Assembly: GCF_044373315.1 (NCBI RefSeq)
Contig: NZ_JBILQK010000009.1
Coordinates: 12,165 to 76,164, forward strand
Direction of reading: 5' to 3'
DNA: 64,000 bases
Source: JACDQM01 sp044373315
Lineage (GTDB): Bacteria > Pseudomonadota > Gammaproteobacteria > Burkholderiales > Burkholderiaceae_C
This document shows, piece after piece, positions 18,003-26,835 of the stretch (the first letter of the stretch is position 1; each line of letters starts with the position of its first letter). A model generated the notes under the pieces. That model worked only from the letters and a program-made list of their open reading frames with translations, was not told the DNA's origin and ran no database searches. The translations under genes and the position numbers were made by a program.

Positions 18003-18899
18003 TTACTGGCCCTTGGCAGCCGCGACCTGGGCAGCCACTTCGGCTGCGAAGTCGTCGACCTTCTTCTCAATGCCTTCGCCGACCACGTACAGGGTGAAGC
18101 TCTTCACCGTCGTGGCCTTGTCCTTCAGCATCGCAGCCACCGTCTGCTTGCCATCGGCAGCCTTGACGAAGACCTGATCCAGCAGCGAGACCTCCTTGAG
18201 GTACTTCTGCACCGAACCTTCGACCATCTTGGCGATGATGTCGGCCGGTTTGCCAGACTCGGCAGCCTTCTCTTCTGCGATCTTGCGCTCCTTGGCAACC
18301 AGATCGGCCGGCACTTCGGCGCTAGACAGCGCGGCCGGCTTCATGGCTGCCACGTGCATCGCAACGTCCTTGGCCGCCACGTCGTCACCGTCGAACTCGA
18401 CCATCACGCCGATGCGGGTGCCGTGCAGATAGGACGCCAGCTTGGCACCCGACGCGTAGCGCTTGAAGCGGCGGATCGTCATGTTCTCGCCGATCTTGCC
18501 GATCAGGCCCTTGCGCACGTCTTCCACGGTCGGGCCGAAGCCTTCTTGCGACAGCGGCAGCGCCGACAGCGCCTCGACGGAAGCCGGGTTCTGCTCGGCG
18601 ACCAGGCCGGCCAGTGCATTCACGAAGGCCAGGAAGGCATCGTTCTTGGACACGAAGTCGGTTTCGCAGTTGACTTCGATCAGCGCGCCAGTCGTGCCCA
18701 CGACGGCAGCAGCGACCACGCCTTCAGCCGTCACGCGCGAGGCGGCCTTGCCAGCCTTGTTGCCCAGCTTGACGCGCAGGATCTCTTCGGCACGGCTCAT
18801 GTCGCCTTCGGCCTCAGTCAGAGCCTTCTTGCACTCCATCATCGGGGCATCGGTGCGGGCGCGCAGCTCAGCCACCATGCTTGCGGTAATTGCAGCCAT
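18003..18899 (-). CDS. tsf: translation elongation factor Ts
   Basis: Nucleotide exchange factor for EF-Tu. 298 aa from the ATG at 18899 (MAAITASMVAELRARTDAPM), a length usual for beta-proteobacteria. The N-terminal UBA-like domain reads MMECKKALTEAEGDMSRAEEILR. The core has the conserved VEVNCETDFV-type motif (here IEVNCETDFVSKND at about 78-91). Upstream in-frame sequence to 19202 crosses the rpsB/tsf terminator and was excluded. The last ~50 residues form a long charged helix. Confidence 0.97.
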   Translation of the reverse strand: MAAITASMVAELRARTDAPMMECKKALTEAEGDMSRAEEILRVKLGNKAGKAASRVTAEGVVAAAVVGTTGALIEVNCETDFVSKNDAFLAFVNALAGLVAEQNPASVEALSALPLSQEGFGPTVEDVRKGLIGKIGENMTIRRFKRYASGAKLASYLHGTRIGVMVEFDGDDVAAKDVAMHVAAMKPAALSSAEVPADLVAKERKIAEEKAAESGKPADIIAKMVEGSVQKYLKEVSLLDQVFVKAADGKQTVAAMLKDKATTVKSFTLYVVGEGIEKKVDDFAAEVAAQVAAAKGQ

Positions 18900-18963
18900 T
18901 TGAATCTCCGGTTTGCAGCGGAGCCGGTCGCAGCCAGCTCCAGTCAATTTCGTATCAGCTTTG

Positions 18964-18987
18964 AAAAAAAGGGGCTGAATCAGCCCC
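18964..18987 (-). terminator. intrinsic terminator/attenuator between rpsB and tsf
   Basis: The minus strand reads GGGGCTG-ATT-CAGCCCC (18971-18977 with 18981-18987), followed directly by seven Ts. The 7-bp GC-rich stem and U tract make a good intrinsic terminator inside the rpsB-tsf unit. Partial read-through would set the S2 to EF-Ts ratio. Confidence 0.8.
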
Positions 18988-19008
18988 TTCGTTCCGGGTG
19001 CCTGAGGA

Positions 19009-19755
19009 TCAAGCGCCTTCGTTGACCTCGACGAACTCGTCGCCATCAGCAGCCACAGCCTGCACCAGCTCATTGGTGGCGTTGGCACGACCTTCCAGAA
19101 CAGCGTCAGCAACAGCCTTGGCGTACAGAGCCACAGCCTTGGCCGAGTCGTCGTTGCCGGGGATGATGTAGTCGATGCCTTCAGGCGAGTGGTTGGTGTC
19201 AACCACGCCGATCACCGGAATGCCCAGCTTCTTGGCTTCCGCAACAGCAATCTTGTGGTAGCCAACGTCGATCACGAAAATGGCGTCCGGCAGCGCGGTC
19301 ATGTCCTGGATGCCGCCGATGTTCTTTTCCAGCTTGGCGATATCGCGCTGGAACAGCAGGGCTTCCTTCTTGATGGCGGGCTGGGTACCAGCGTCGACCT
19401 GAGCCTGCATGTCCTTCAGGTTCTTCAGCGAACCCTTGACCGTCTTGAAGTTGGTCATCATGCCGCCCAGCCAACGCGAGTCGACGTAAGGCATGCCGGC
19501 GCGCTGAGCTTCCAGGGCGATCACTTCACGTGCTTGGCGCTTGGTGCCGATCATCAGGATCGTGCCGCGCTTGGCAGCCAGCTGACGCACGAACTTCATC
19601 GCTTCCTCGAACTTCGGCAGCGTCTTTTCGAGGTTGATGATGTGAATCTTGTTGCGATGGCCGTAGATGAAGGGGGCCATCTTGGGGTTCCAGAAGCGGG
19701 TCTGGTGACCAAAGTGGACACCTGCTTCCAGCATTTCGCGCATCGTGACGGACAT
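19009..19755 (-). CDS. rpsB: 30S ribosomal protein S2
   Basis: Component of the 30S head-body junction. 248 aa from the ATG at 19755 (MSVTMREMLEAGVHFGHQTRFWNPKM). The family stretches ILMIGTKRQAREVI, YVDSRWLGGMMTNFKT and PVIGVVDTNHSPEGIDYIIPGNDDS are all present. The frame is open to 20106 but would overlap the divergent amidase gene. The 174 nt between this ATG and the amidase ATG hold the S2 leader. In E. coli S2 represses its own operon through such a leader; that is not shown here. Confidence 0.98.
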   Translation of the reverse strand: MSVTMREMLEAGVHFGHQTRFWNPKMAPFIYGHRNKIHIINLEKTLPKFEEAMKFVRQLAAKRGTILMIGTKRQAREVIALEAQRAGMPYVDSRWLGGMMTNFKTVKGSLKNLKDMQAQVDAGTQPAIKKEALLFQRDIAKLEKNIGGIQDMTALPDAIFVIDVGYHKIAVAEAKKLGIPVIGVVDTNHSPEGIDYIIPGNDDSAKAVALYAKAVADAVLEGRANATNELVQAVAADGDEFVEVNEGA

Positions 19756-19929
19756 GTAGTAACTCCGAAGGTTGGTTCTAAAATCCGGCCTGAATCGCGA
19801 GGGTCTTGAATGCAAGAAAGACCACAGCGCGACACCTTTCAGAAGCCGGTTTGCGATTAGTTCTGCAAGGAACGTCCGGGACAACAATGTCCGGAGCACC
19901 CGGCAAAACCCAAAGAGTATACAACACCC

Positions 19930-21291
19930 ATGCACCATGACCTGTGCAGTGCCCTTGCCCAGCTCCGAAACGGCAGCACCACCGCCAGCGCATTGATGGA
20001 ACTCAGCCTTGCTGCGGCACGCAGTGAGGCAGCACGCCGTGTCTTCGTCCGAGACTTCTTCTCTCAGGCAGAGGCGACTGCAAGCGCTACAGATGCCCTG
20101 CTGCACGCCGGCGCACCGCAGCAGCGGCTGGCAGGCCTGGCAATCAGCGTCAAGGACTTGTTCGACGTCGCTGGTCAGCCCACTAGCGCGGCATCCGCCT
20201 CACGCCACGATGCCGCAGCAGCGCGCGAGGATGCGACCGCGGTCGCGCGCCTGCGCCGCGCCGGCGCCGCCTTGATCGGCCACACGAACATGAGCGAGTT
20301 CGCCTTCTCGGGACTCGGCCTTAACCCCCACCACGGCACCCCAGTCAACCCCGCGTGCCTGGCCATCGACGGCAGTACGCGCATTCCCGGTGGCTCCACA
20401 TCGGGCGGCGCTGTCAGCGTGGCCATTGGTGCGGCATGGGCCGCACTGGGTTCGGACACAGGAGGCTCGATTCGCATTCCGGCCGCACTGAACGGACTGG
20501 TGGGCTTTAAGAACACAGCCCGACTCACGCCCTCGGCGGGCTGCATCCCGCTGTCACCTAGCCTGGACACGGTGTGCGCCATCACGCGCTCGGCGCGCGA
20601 TGCAGTGCTGCTGCATGAGGTACTCAGCGATCAGGAAGTCTCACTTGCGCCACGACCCCTCACGTCGACGCGCCTGGGCGTTCCCGCGCAACTGACCGAG
20701 GGCATGGATCCGGTCGTCGCTCGCGCCTTTGAACGCAGCGTCGCAGCGCTCAGGGACGCTGGCGCCTGCATCGAGGCGATCGATCTGCCGATCGAGAACA
20801 TGGCCGGCTTGCAGGCACAAGGCGGATTCGCCGCCGCTGAGAGCTGGGCCTGGCATCGCACAGCACTGAAGGACCGGGAAACCCTATATGACCCTCGCGT
20901 GGCGCTTCGAATCCGTCGAGGCGCAAGCATCAGCGCAGCCGACTACATCGATCTGCAAGCCGCTCGCAAGGCCTGGATTGCACGCATGGAGCATGCGATG
21001 CAGGGCTACGACGCCTTGCTCTGCCCCACCGTTCCTACGGTGCCCCCGGAGATCGCCCCCTTACTGGACAGCGACGACGCTTTTTTTGCCAGCAACGCGC
21101 TGATGCTGCGCAACACCTCGGTCATCAACCTGCTCGACGGCTGCTCGATCAGCCTGCCCTGCCAGTCACCTGACGAACTGCCAGTCGGCTTGATGCTGTC
21201 ATGCAGCGCGATGAAGGATGAGCTGCTGCTCGCCCTGGCCTTGCAGGTCGAACGGGTGCTAGCCCCCATCACCCGACGCGGGGAACACTGA
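19930..21291 (+). CDS. amidase-signature family amidase
   Basis: 453 aa hydrolase of the GatA/AtzF/fatty-acid amidase superfamily. The Ser-Ser-Lys triad is visible: Lys75 in ISVKDLFDVAG, Ser156 in PGGSTSGG, and the nucleophile Ser180 in GSDTGGSIRIPA. No C-terminal allophanate domain is present, and gatB/gatC are not nearby, so it is probably a small-molecule amidase and not the tRNA amidotransferase. The substrate is unknown. The stop lies one base before the ATG of the DadA-like gene, so the two are coupled. TATACA at 19918-19923 lies so close to the ATG that a leaderless or very short-leader transcript is possible. Confidence 0.88.
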   Translation: MHHDLCSALAQLRNGSTTASALMELSLAAARSEAARRVFVRDFFSQAEATASATDALLHAGAPQQRLAGLAISVKDLFDVAGQPTSAASASRHDAAAAREDATAVARLRRAGAALIGHTNMSEFAFSGLGLNPHHGTPVNPACLAIDGSTRIPGGSTSGGAVSVAIGAAWAALGSDTGGSIRIPAALNGLVGFKNTARLTPSAGCIPLSPSLDTVCAITRSARDAVLLHEVLSDQEVSLAPRPLTSTRLGVPAQLTEGMDPVVARAFERSVAALRDAGACIEAIDLPIENMAGLQAQGGFAAAESWAWHRTALKDRETLYDPRVALRIRRGASISAADYIDLQAARKAWIARMEHAMQGYDALLCPTVPTVPPEIAPLLDSDDAFFASNALMLRNTSVINLLDGCSISLPCQSPDELPVGLMLSCSAMKDELLLALALQVERVLAPITRRGEH

Positions 21292-21292
21292 G

Positions 21293-22642
21293 ATGCGGAT
21301 CGCAGTCATCGGCGCCGGCATCGTCGGCGTGACCACAGCCTATGAGCTGGCCGCAGACGGTCATGAAGTGGCCGTGTTCGAACGCAGCGGCAGCGTGGCT
21401 GCCGAAGGCAGCTTTGCCAATGGGGGCCTCATCGCGCCAGGCGCATGCGTCGCATGGCCACATGCAAGGCCCGTTGGCGCAGGCCTTGTCCACCGTTTCG
21501 GTCATGCAGCCCCCCCCTCGGTCAGCGGCCCACTGCTGGCGCGGCTAGGCTGGTCACTGCGCGCTTGGCGCACCGTCTCATCCGACCCGGATTCGCTGCG
21601 CGCGCGCAGCCTGCTGGCTCTGGCCACACACAGCCTGAGTCAGCTGCAAGGCCTGCGTCACCAACTCGGCCTCGACTACGAGCACGCCCAGGGCCACCTG
21701 CTGCTGCTTCGCAGCGCCAAGGAGCTGACGGCTCTCAAGCCGTCCCTGCTGCTGCTGGAGCAACTGGGCGTGGCCCATCAGCTGCTGGACCCGGCCCGAT
21801 GCCTGCGTGCAGAGCCAGGCCTCAACCCGGACACCGCGCTGCATGGCGGCGTGCTGCTCGGCGAGGGTGAAGTCGGCAACTGTCGCCAGTTCGCACTGCT
21901 GCTTCGGCAGGAGGCGCAGCGCCTGGGTGCACGCTTCCGGTTTCACACACAGGTCATGCGCATCGATGTCGGTGACAAGCCCCAACTGCTGCACGCCTAC
22001 ACACCGCCAGATGCCGGCTCGGCTGCCCTGCGCGACCCGGCCGGCAGTGGCAGCAGCAATGAGCCCGATACACAGACCCTACCCAAAGATCCCATGCAGG
22101 AGCGTTTCGACGCCATTGTGGTCTGCGCCGCCGCTGCCTCTGTCCCGCTGCTTGAGCCACTCGGCATCAAGCCGCCGCTTGCAAGCCTGCATGGCATCTC
22201 CATCACTGCACCATTGCGCCAGATCGAGGCCCATCCGGACTTCGGGCCACGTGCATCGGTGCTGGATGCGCGTTTCGGTGTCACCATCAGCCGGATCGGC
22301 CAGCGGGTGCGGCTTTGCGGCGGCGCTGCGCTGGGCAAGGCCGACGCGATCAGCCCGCGCATAGAGGAAACCTTGCATCGCGTGCTGCACGACTGGTTTC
22401 CCGGAGCCACACAGGGCGGCGCCGTTCAACGCTGGATCGGCGCCCGCGCTCAACTGGCGGACGGCCTCCCGCTGCTGGGGCCAAGCGGCCGGCAGGGGCT
22501 GTGGCTTAACTTCGGTCACGGCAATCAGGGCTGGGCGCTGGCATGCGGCTCGGCCAGACTGCTGGCCGACCAACTCGGCGGGCGGCCGACGGCCTTGCAG
22601 CCCGAAGTACTGCAAGCATTGGCGCCTTCCCGCTTGCGCTAA
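21293..22642 (+). CDS. DadA-like FAD-dependent D-amino acid dehydrogenase
   Basis: 449 aa flavoprotein of the DAO/DadA family. The N-terminal Rossmann motif GAGIVGVTTAYELAADGHEV binds FAD. FANGGLIAPG is the usual DadA second motif. The C-terminal NFGHGNQGWALACGSARLLA closes the FAD site. DadA oxidises D-amino acids to 2-oxo acids and passes electrons to the respiratory chain. Residues about 235-265 form a Gly/Ser/Asp/Pro-rich insert (around DPAGSGSSNEPDTQ) that is probably a surface loop. It lies between the amidase and nnrDE with tiny gaps. The amidase could release an amino acid that this enzyme oxidises (inference). No alanine racemase gene is adjacent. Confidence 0.85.
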   Translation: MRIAVIGAGIVGVTTAYELAADGHEVAVFERSGSVAAEGSFANGGLIAPGACVAWPHARPVGAGLVHRFGHAAPPSVSGPLLARLGWSLRAWRTVSSDPDSLRARSLLALATHSLSQLQGLRHQLGLDYEHAQGHLLLLRSAKELTALKPSLLLLEQLGVAHQLLDPARCLRAEPGLNPDTALHGGVLLGEGEVGNCRQFALLLRQEAQRLGARFRFHTQVMRIDVGDKPQLLHAYTPPDAGSAALRDPAGSGSSNEPDTQTLPKDPMQERFDAIVVCAAAASVPLLEPLGIKPPLASLHGISITAPLRQIEAHPDFGPRASVLDARFGVTISRIGQRVRLCGGAALGKADAISPRIEETLHRVLHDWFPGATQGGAVQRWIGARAQLADGLPLLGPSGRQGLWLNFGHGNQGWALACGSARLLADQLGGRPTALQPEVLQALAPSRLR

Positions 22643-22651
22643 CCTGCTGCC

Positions 22652-24145
22652 ATGCATCGCCTCCTGCCCGTCCAGCATCGCCAAGCCCTGCACAGCACAG
22701 CGAGCAGCCGCAGGATTGAGGTCAGCAGCCAGGCCCACCTGGCTCCCCATGCGCTGATGGCGCGCGCCGGGATGGCGCTGGCCAAGTTGGCGAGCGCCCT
22801 GGCTCCGCATGAGCGACGCGTTTGGGTAGCCTGCGGCCCTGGCAACAACGGCGGCGATGGACTGGTGGCCGCCACCTTGCTGCACCAGGCAGGCTGGCAG
22901 GTCGAGGCCGCTTTGGTCCGCAGCGAAGGCACGCCGCCGGCGGACGCTGCCTGGGCCTTGGAGCAGGCCCGCGCCGCCGGCGTTGCGATCACCCAGAGCC
23001 TGCCTGCGATCCAGCCCGACCTGCTCATTGACGCATTGCTGGGCCTGGGCAGCACTCGTGCTCCAGAAGGCCAGATGGCCGACTGGGTGCGCTACCTCAA
23101 CAACCAGCCTGCGCCTGTGCTGGCAGTCGACCTGCCAACAGGATTGGACAGCGACACCGGCCGAAAGCTGGGCGACACCGTCGTGTACGCGAGTCACTGC
23201 CTGTCTCTGCTGACACTGAAGCGCGGGCTCTTCACCGCGCATGGCCGGGACTGCTGTGGTGATCTGTGGTTCGATGACCTCGGTTGCACGCCGACGGAGC
23301 CGCCGGACGCCTGGCTGCTTGGGCAGGACAGCATGCTCGTCGCCCAAGGCCCGCCATTGCCGAGTACCCACAAGGGCAGCAAAGGCGATGTGCTGGTGAT
23401 CGGCGGCGCACCTGGCATGCAGGGTGCGGCCCGTCTGGCAGCCAGCAGCGCCCTGGCGGCAGGTGCTGGCCGCGTCTATGCAAGCCTGCTGGACCCCACA
23501 ACCATGCCAGACCCGGCACGTGCTGAGTTGATGCAGCGGCCAATCGCACAACTCAAGGACGACCCGAGCTGGCACACGCACTGCGTGGTGGCAGGCTGCG
23601 GCGGCGGATCGGAGATTGGTGCCGTATTGCCACTGCTGCTCGAACATGCAGTGCGCCTGGTACTGGACGCTGACGGACTCAACGCCCTGGCCAGGAACGA
23701 AACGCTCGCTGAAATTTTGCGCGCACGCCGTTCGCGCGGCCTGCAGACCGTGTTGACGCCGCACCCCCTGGAAGCCGCGCGGCTGCTAGACAGCTCGGTC
23801 GCAAGCATTCAGGCGAATCGCCTGGCTGCAGCGGATGCACTGAGCCAACGCTATGCCTGCTCCGTGCTGCTCAAGGGAGCCGGCTCGGTGATCGCCAGCC
23901 CGGGATCCTGTCCTGCCATCAACAGCAGCGGCGGGCCGGCGCTGGCGACTGCAGGCACAGGTGATGTGCTAGCCGGATGGCTGGGCGGCATCTGGGCCAG
24001 CCACGCCGGCGCGCCGTTGCACGACCTGGCCTGCGCCGTAGCCCATTGGCATGGCCTGGCAGGCGATCAGCAGAAAGCCGGTCCACTCAGGGCCGGCGAT
24101 CTCATCGAAGCCATGCACGCGCTGCACGGCCACGCGTCACGATAA
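22652..24145 (+). CDS. nnr: bifunctional NAD(P)H-hydrate epimerase / ADP-dependent NAD(P)HX dehydratase
   Basis: 497 aa fusion that repairs hydrated NAD(P)H. The YjeF_N epimerase half (about 1-210) shows GPGNNGGDGLVAA at 62-74 and VDLPTGLDSDTG. The C-terminal ribokinase-like dehydratase half (about 225-490) shows KGSKGDVLVIGGAPGMQGA, VLDADGLNAL, LTPHPLEAARLL and the ATP/ADP loop ATAGTGDVLAGWLGG at about 430-444. It starts 9 nt after the DadA-like gene. It ends 57 nt before the convergent rnr, with no clear terminator between. Confidence 0.95.
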   Translation: MHRLLPVQHRQALHSTASSRRIEVSSQAHLAPHALMARAGMALAKLASALAPHERRVWVACGPGNNGGDGLVAATLLHQAGWQVEAALVRSEGTPPADAAWALEQARAAGVAITQSLPAIQPDLLIDALLGLGSTRAPEGQMADWVRYLNNQPAPVLAVDLPTGLDSDTGRKLGDTVVYASHCLSLLTLKRGLFTAHGRDCCGDLWFDDLGCTPTEPPDAWLLGQDSMLVAQGPPLPSTHKGSKGDVLVIGGAPGMQGAARLAASSALAAGAGRVYASLLDPTTMPDPARAELMQRPIAQLKDDPSWHTHCVVAGCGGGSEIGAVLPLLLEHAVRLVLDADGLNALARNETLAEILRARRSRGLQTVLTPHPLEAARLLDSSVASIQANRLAAADALSQRYACSVLLKGAGSVIASPGSCPAINSSGGPALATAGTGDVLAGWLGGIWASHAGAPLHDLACAVAHWHGLAGDQQKAGPLRAGDLIEAMHALHGHASR

Positions 24146-24202
24146 GGCGTGCGGCTGGCGCACTTCAACCAGCGCGGTCGCCACGACCGATCCCGCACCG
24201 GC

Positions 24203-26581
24203 TCAGCGCCGCTTCCGACTGCGCGACTCCGCCGCCTTCGCAACCGTCTGCACCGCTGACTTGCTCGCTGCCTTTCCGCCTGGCTTGCGCGCAGCCGTGC
24301 GCGCCGCCTTGATCGGGTGGTCGGCAGCGCTTGCAGCAGCGGGCTTGCTGCCATCTGCGCGCTTGCGGCCCGCTTTCGCTTCGCGATCCTGGCGCCGCAC
24401 GCGGTCCAGCGCTGCAACAGCCGAGTCCGAATCCACCGCCTGGCCGGTCTTGTCGCGATGCACACGAGGGGTTCCCCGCGCCTCCGACGCGTCAAGTCCG
24501 TCGCGAATCAACCGGAAGTCGATCTTGCGCCCGTCCAGATCCACACGACTCACCTGCACGCGGACACGCGCCCCCGTTGCGTACCGAATGCCCGTGCGCT
24601 CGCCCCGCAGCTCTTGGCGCACCTCATCAAAGCGGTAATACTCGCCGCCCAACTCGGTGATGTGGATCAGCCCTTCGACATAGAGTGCATCAAGCTGCAC
24701 AAACAATCCGAAGCTGGTGACGGCGCTAACTGTTCCGCTGAACTCCTCACCCAGATGCTCGCGCATGTAGCGGCACTTGAGCCATGCCTCGACGTCGCGA
24801 GAAGCCTCATCAGCACGACGCTCATTGGCGCTGCAATGCGCACCCGCAACCTCCCAGCGCTCAAGTTCAGTGCTGGCCTCGGCAGGGTTGATCGGCTTAG
24901 AACGCCCTGGACGCTTGGCCGGCATCGGCACCTGCATCTTGGTCGCATCCAAGTGATAGCGCTTGCCGCCAAGCATGGCCTTGATGACGCGATGTACGAG
25001 CAGATCGGGATAGCGGCGGATCGGGCTCGTGAAGTGCGTATAAGCCGGGTAGGCGAGTCCAAAGTGACCGGCGTTGGCCGAGGTATAGATTGCCTGTTGC
25101 ATGGAGCGCAGCAGCATGCTGTGGATCTGCGTCGCGTCGGGGCGCTCTTTGGTTGCCGCCGCAATGGCCTGGTATTCACCCGGCTTGGGATCATCACTCA
25201 AGCCCAGCCCCAAGCCCAAGGCACGCAAGTAGGCTTGCAGGGCCGTGCGTTTCTCGGGGGTAGGGCCTTCGTGGACGCGGAACAAGGCATGGTGCTTGCC
25301 CCCTTCGATGAAATCGGCCGCACAGACGTTAGCAGCCAGCATCGCCTCTTCGATGAGGCGGTGCGCCTCGTTGCGAGTGCGCGGCACGATCTTCTCAATC
25401 CGACCGTTGTCGTCGCAGACGATCTGCGTTTCCGTCGTTTCGAAATCGACAGCCCCGCGCTTCTTGCGATGGTCCAGCAGCACCCGGTAGACCTCATGCA
25501 GATGAAGCAGGTGAGGTACCAGGTCGCGCCGCTTGGAGGCCTCAGGCCCATGCGTATTGGCAAGGACTGCGGCCACCTCGTTGTAGGTCAGACGAGCATG
25601 GGAGCAGATCACAGCCGGATAGAACTGGTAAGCCCGCGTCTCTCCGTCAGCGTCGATGAGCATGTCACACACCATGGACAAGCGATCTTCGTTCGGATTG
25701 AGTGAACACAGCCCGTTTGAAAGCTTCTCCGGCAGCATCGGGATCACGCGACGCGGAAAATACACAGACGTGGCGCGCTCGTAGGCATCAAGATCCAGCG
25801 GCTCGCCCGGCTTGACGTAGTGACTGACATCAGCAATCGCCACCAGCAAGCGCCAGCCACTGAACGCACTCTTGCCACGCCCTTGCTTGTGCGGTTCGCA
25901 ATAGACCGCGTCATCGAAGTCCCTGGCGTCCTCACCGTCGATGGTGACCAGCGGCACATCGCGCAGATCTATGCGCTGCTTCAAGTCGACTGCCCGCAGG
26001 CGCTCAGGCAGCTTCGCCGCCTGGGCCTGAGTCTCGGCACTGAAGCGATGAGGGACGTCGTACTTGCGCACGGCAATCTCGATCTCCATCCCTGGATCGT
26101 CAATCTCGCCCAACACCTCGACGACGCGTCCGACTGGCTGTGAGTAGAGGGATGGAGGTTCAGTGAGTTCGACCGCGACCACCTGCCCTGCTGTGGCATT
26201 GGCGATGCCGTTCTTAGGGATCAGGATGTCCTGCCCCATGCGTTTGTCCTCCGGGGCGACCAGCCAGATGCCGGACTCCAGCAACAGCCGACCGATGATC
26301 GGGCGCTTCTTGCGATCGAGGATTTCCAGCACCCGGCCTTCGGGCCGGCCACGCTTGTCATAACGCACGATGCGCACGCGCAGCCGATCACCGTGCATCA
26401 CCGGGTGCATTTCCTGTGAAGCAAGATAGATGTCCGACTGCCCGTCGTCAGGCACCAGGAAGCCGTGCCCATCCCGATGGCCCTGCACCTGGCCTTCGAC
26501 CTCACTGAGCAAAGCTCCCTGGGTCACGCTTGCGGTCTTGATATTTTTGATGATAGAATCCTTGACTTCCTGAACGGCCAA
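24203..26581 (-). CDS. rnr: ribonuclease R, short form without the N-terminal winged-helix domain
   Basis: Processive 3'-5' exoribonuclease able to degrade structured RNA. The order is cold-shock domains (from EGQVQGHRDGHGFLVPDDG at about residue 29), the RNB catalytic domain with the Asp cluster DGEDARDFDDAVY, an S1 domain (GTVSAVTSFGLFVQLDALYVEGLIH) and a Lys/Arg/Ala-rich tail of about 90 residues. No ATG is available. The first usable codon is TTG at 26581 with a weak site, or GTG at 26527 just ahead of the first domain. The usual ~80-residue helix-turn-helix domain is missing, and the upstream DNA is occupied by tRNA-Leu. The basic tail may bind RNA or ribosomes. Confidence 0.9.
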   Translation of the reverse strand: MAVQEVKDSIIKNIKTASVTQGALLSEVEGQVQGHRDGHGFLVPDDGQSDIYLASQEMHPVMHGDRLRVRIVRYDKRGRPEGRVLEILDRKKRPIIGRLLLESGIWLVAPEDKRMGQDILIPKNGIANATAGQVVAVELTEPPSLYSQPVGRVVEVLGEIDDPGMEIEIAVRKYDVPHRFSAETQAQAAKLPERLRAVDLKQRIDLRDVPLVTIDGEDARDFDDAVYCEPHKQGRGKSAFSGWRLLVAIADVSHYVKPGEPLDLDAYERATSVYFPRRVIPMLPEKLSNGLCSLNPNEDRLSMVCDMLIDADGETRAYQFYPAVICSHARLTYNEVAAVLANTHGPEASKRRDLVPHLLHLHEVYRVLLDHRKKRGAVDFETTETQIVCDDNGRIEKIVPRTRNEAHRLIEEAMLAANVCAADFIEGGKHHALFRVHEGPTPEKRTALQAYLRALGLGLGLSDDPKPGEYQAIAAATKERPDATQIHSMLLRSMQQAIYTSANAGHFGLAYPAYTHFTSPIRRYPDLLVHRVIKAMLGGKRYHLDATKMQVPMPAKRPGRSKPINPAEASTELERWEVAGAHCSANERRADEASRDVEAWLKCRYMREHLGEEFSGTVSAVTSFGLFVQLDALYVEGLIHITELGGEYYRFDEVRQELRGERTGIRYATGARVRVQVSRVDLDGRKIDFRLIRDGLDASEARGTPRVHRDKTGQAVDSDSAVAALDRVRRQDREAKAGRKRADGSKPAAASAADHPIKAARTAARKPGGKAASKSAVQTVAKAAESRSRKRR
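26530..26559 (+). promoter_or_regulatory. probable promoter of tRNA-Leu
   Basis: An extended -10 element, TGA-TAGAAT (26551-26559), is preceded by TTGCGG at 26530-26535 with an 18-nt spacer. Transcription would start near 26566, about 54 nt before the tRNA. The element lies inside the 5' end assigned to rnr on the other strand, so the two divergent genes share this DNA. Confidence 0.5.
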
Positions 26582-26619
26582 GACTGAACTTTCACTGAAA
26601 TTTCAGCATTGGACACCTT

Positions 26620-26704
<85 letters not shown>

Positions 26705-26712
26705 TATTCGAT

Positions 26713-26746
26713 AAAGGCCAGCATTTGCATGCTGGCCTTTTTCATT
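26713..26746 (+). terminator. intrinsic terminator of tRNA-Leu
   Basis: A 12-bp perfect stem AAAGGCCAGCAT/ATGCTGGCCTTT (26713-26724 with 26729-26740) with a 4-nt loop runs into TTTTTCATTTT. On the opposite strand the stem is followed by TTTATCG, so it may also stop the minus-strand phosphoribosyltransferase gene that ends at 26836. Confidence 0.92.
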
Positions 26747-26835
26747 TTGCGCGTTCTATCGCGCTTGTTGCATGCAGCGCAACGATAACGCAAGCCAACG
26801 CGCGAGGGTCAGGACTTGCGCTCGGACCGGCATGC

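Noticed and set aside
22079..23764. 561-codon minus-strand frame over the DadA-like and nnr genes
   Set aside because: Both plus-strand genes have full catalytic motifs and close spacing; the minus frame has none.
24146..24202. Terminator between convergent nnr and rnr
   Set aside because: Only a weak 5-bp hairpin (GTGCG/CGCAC) without a T run.
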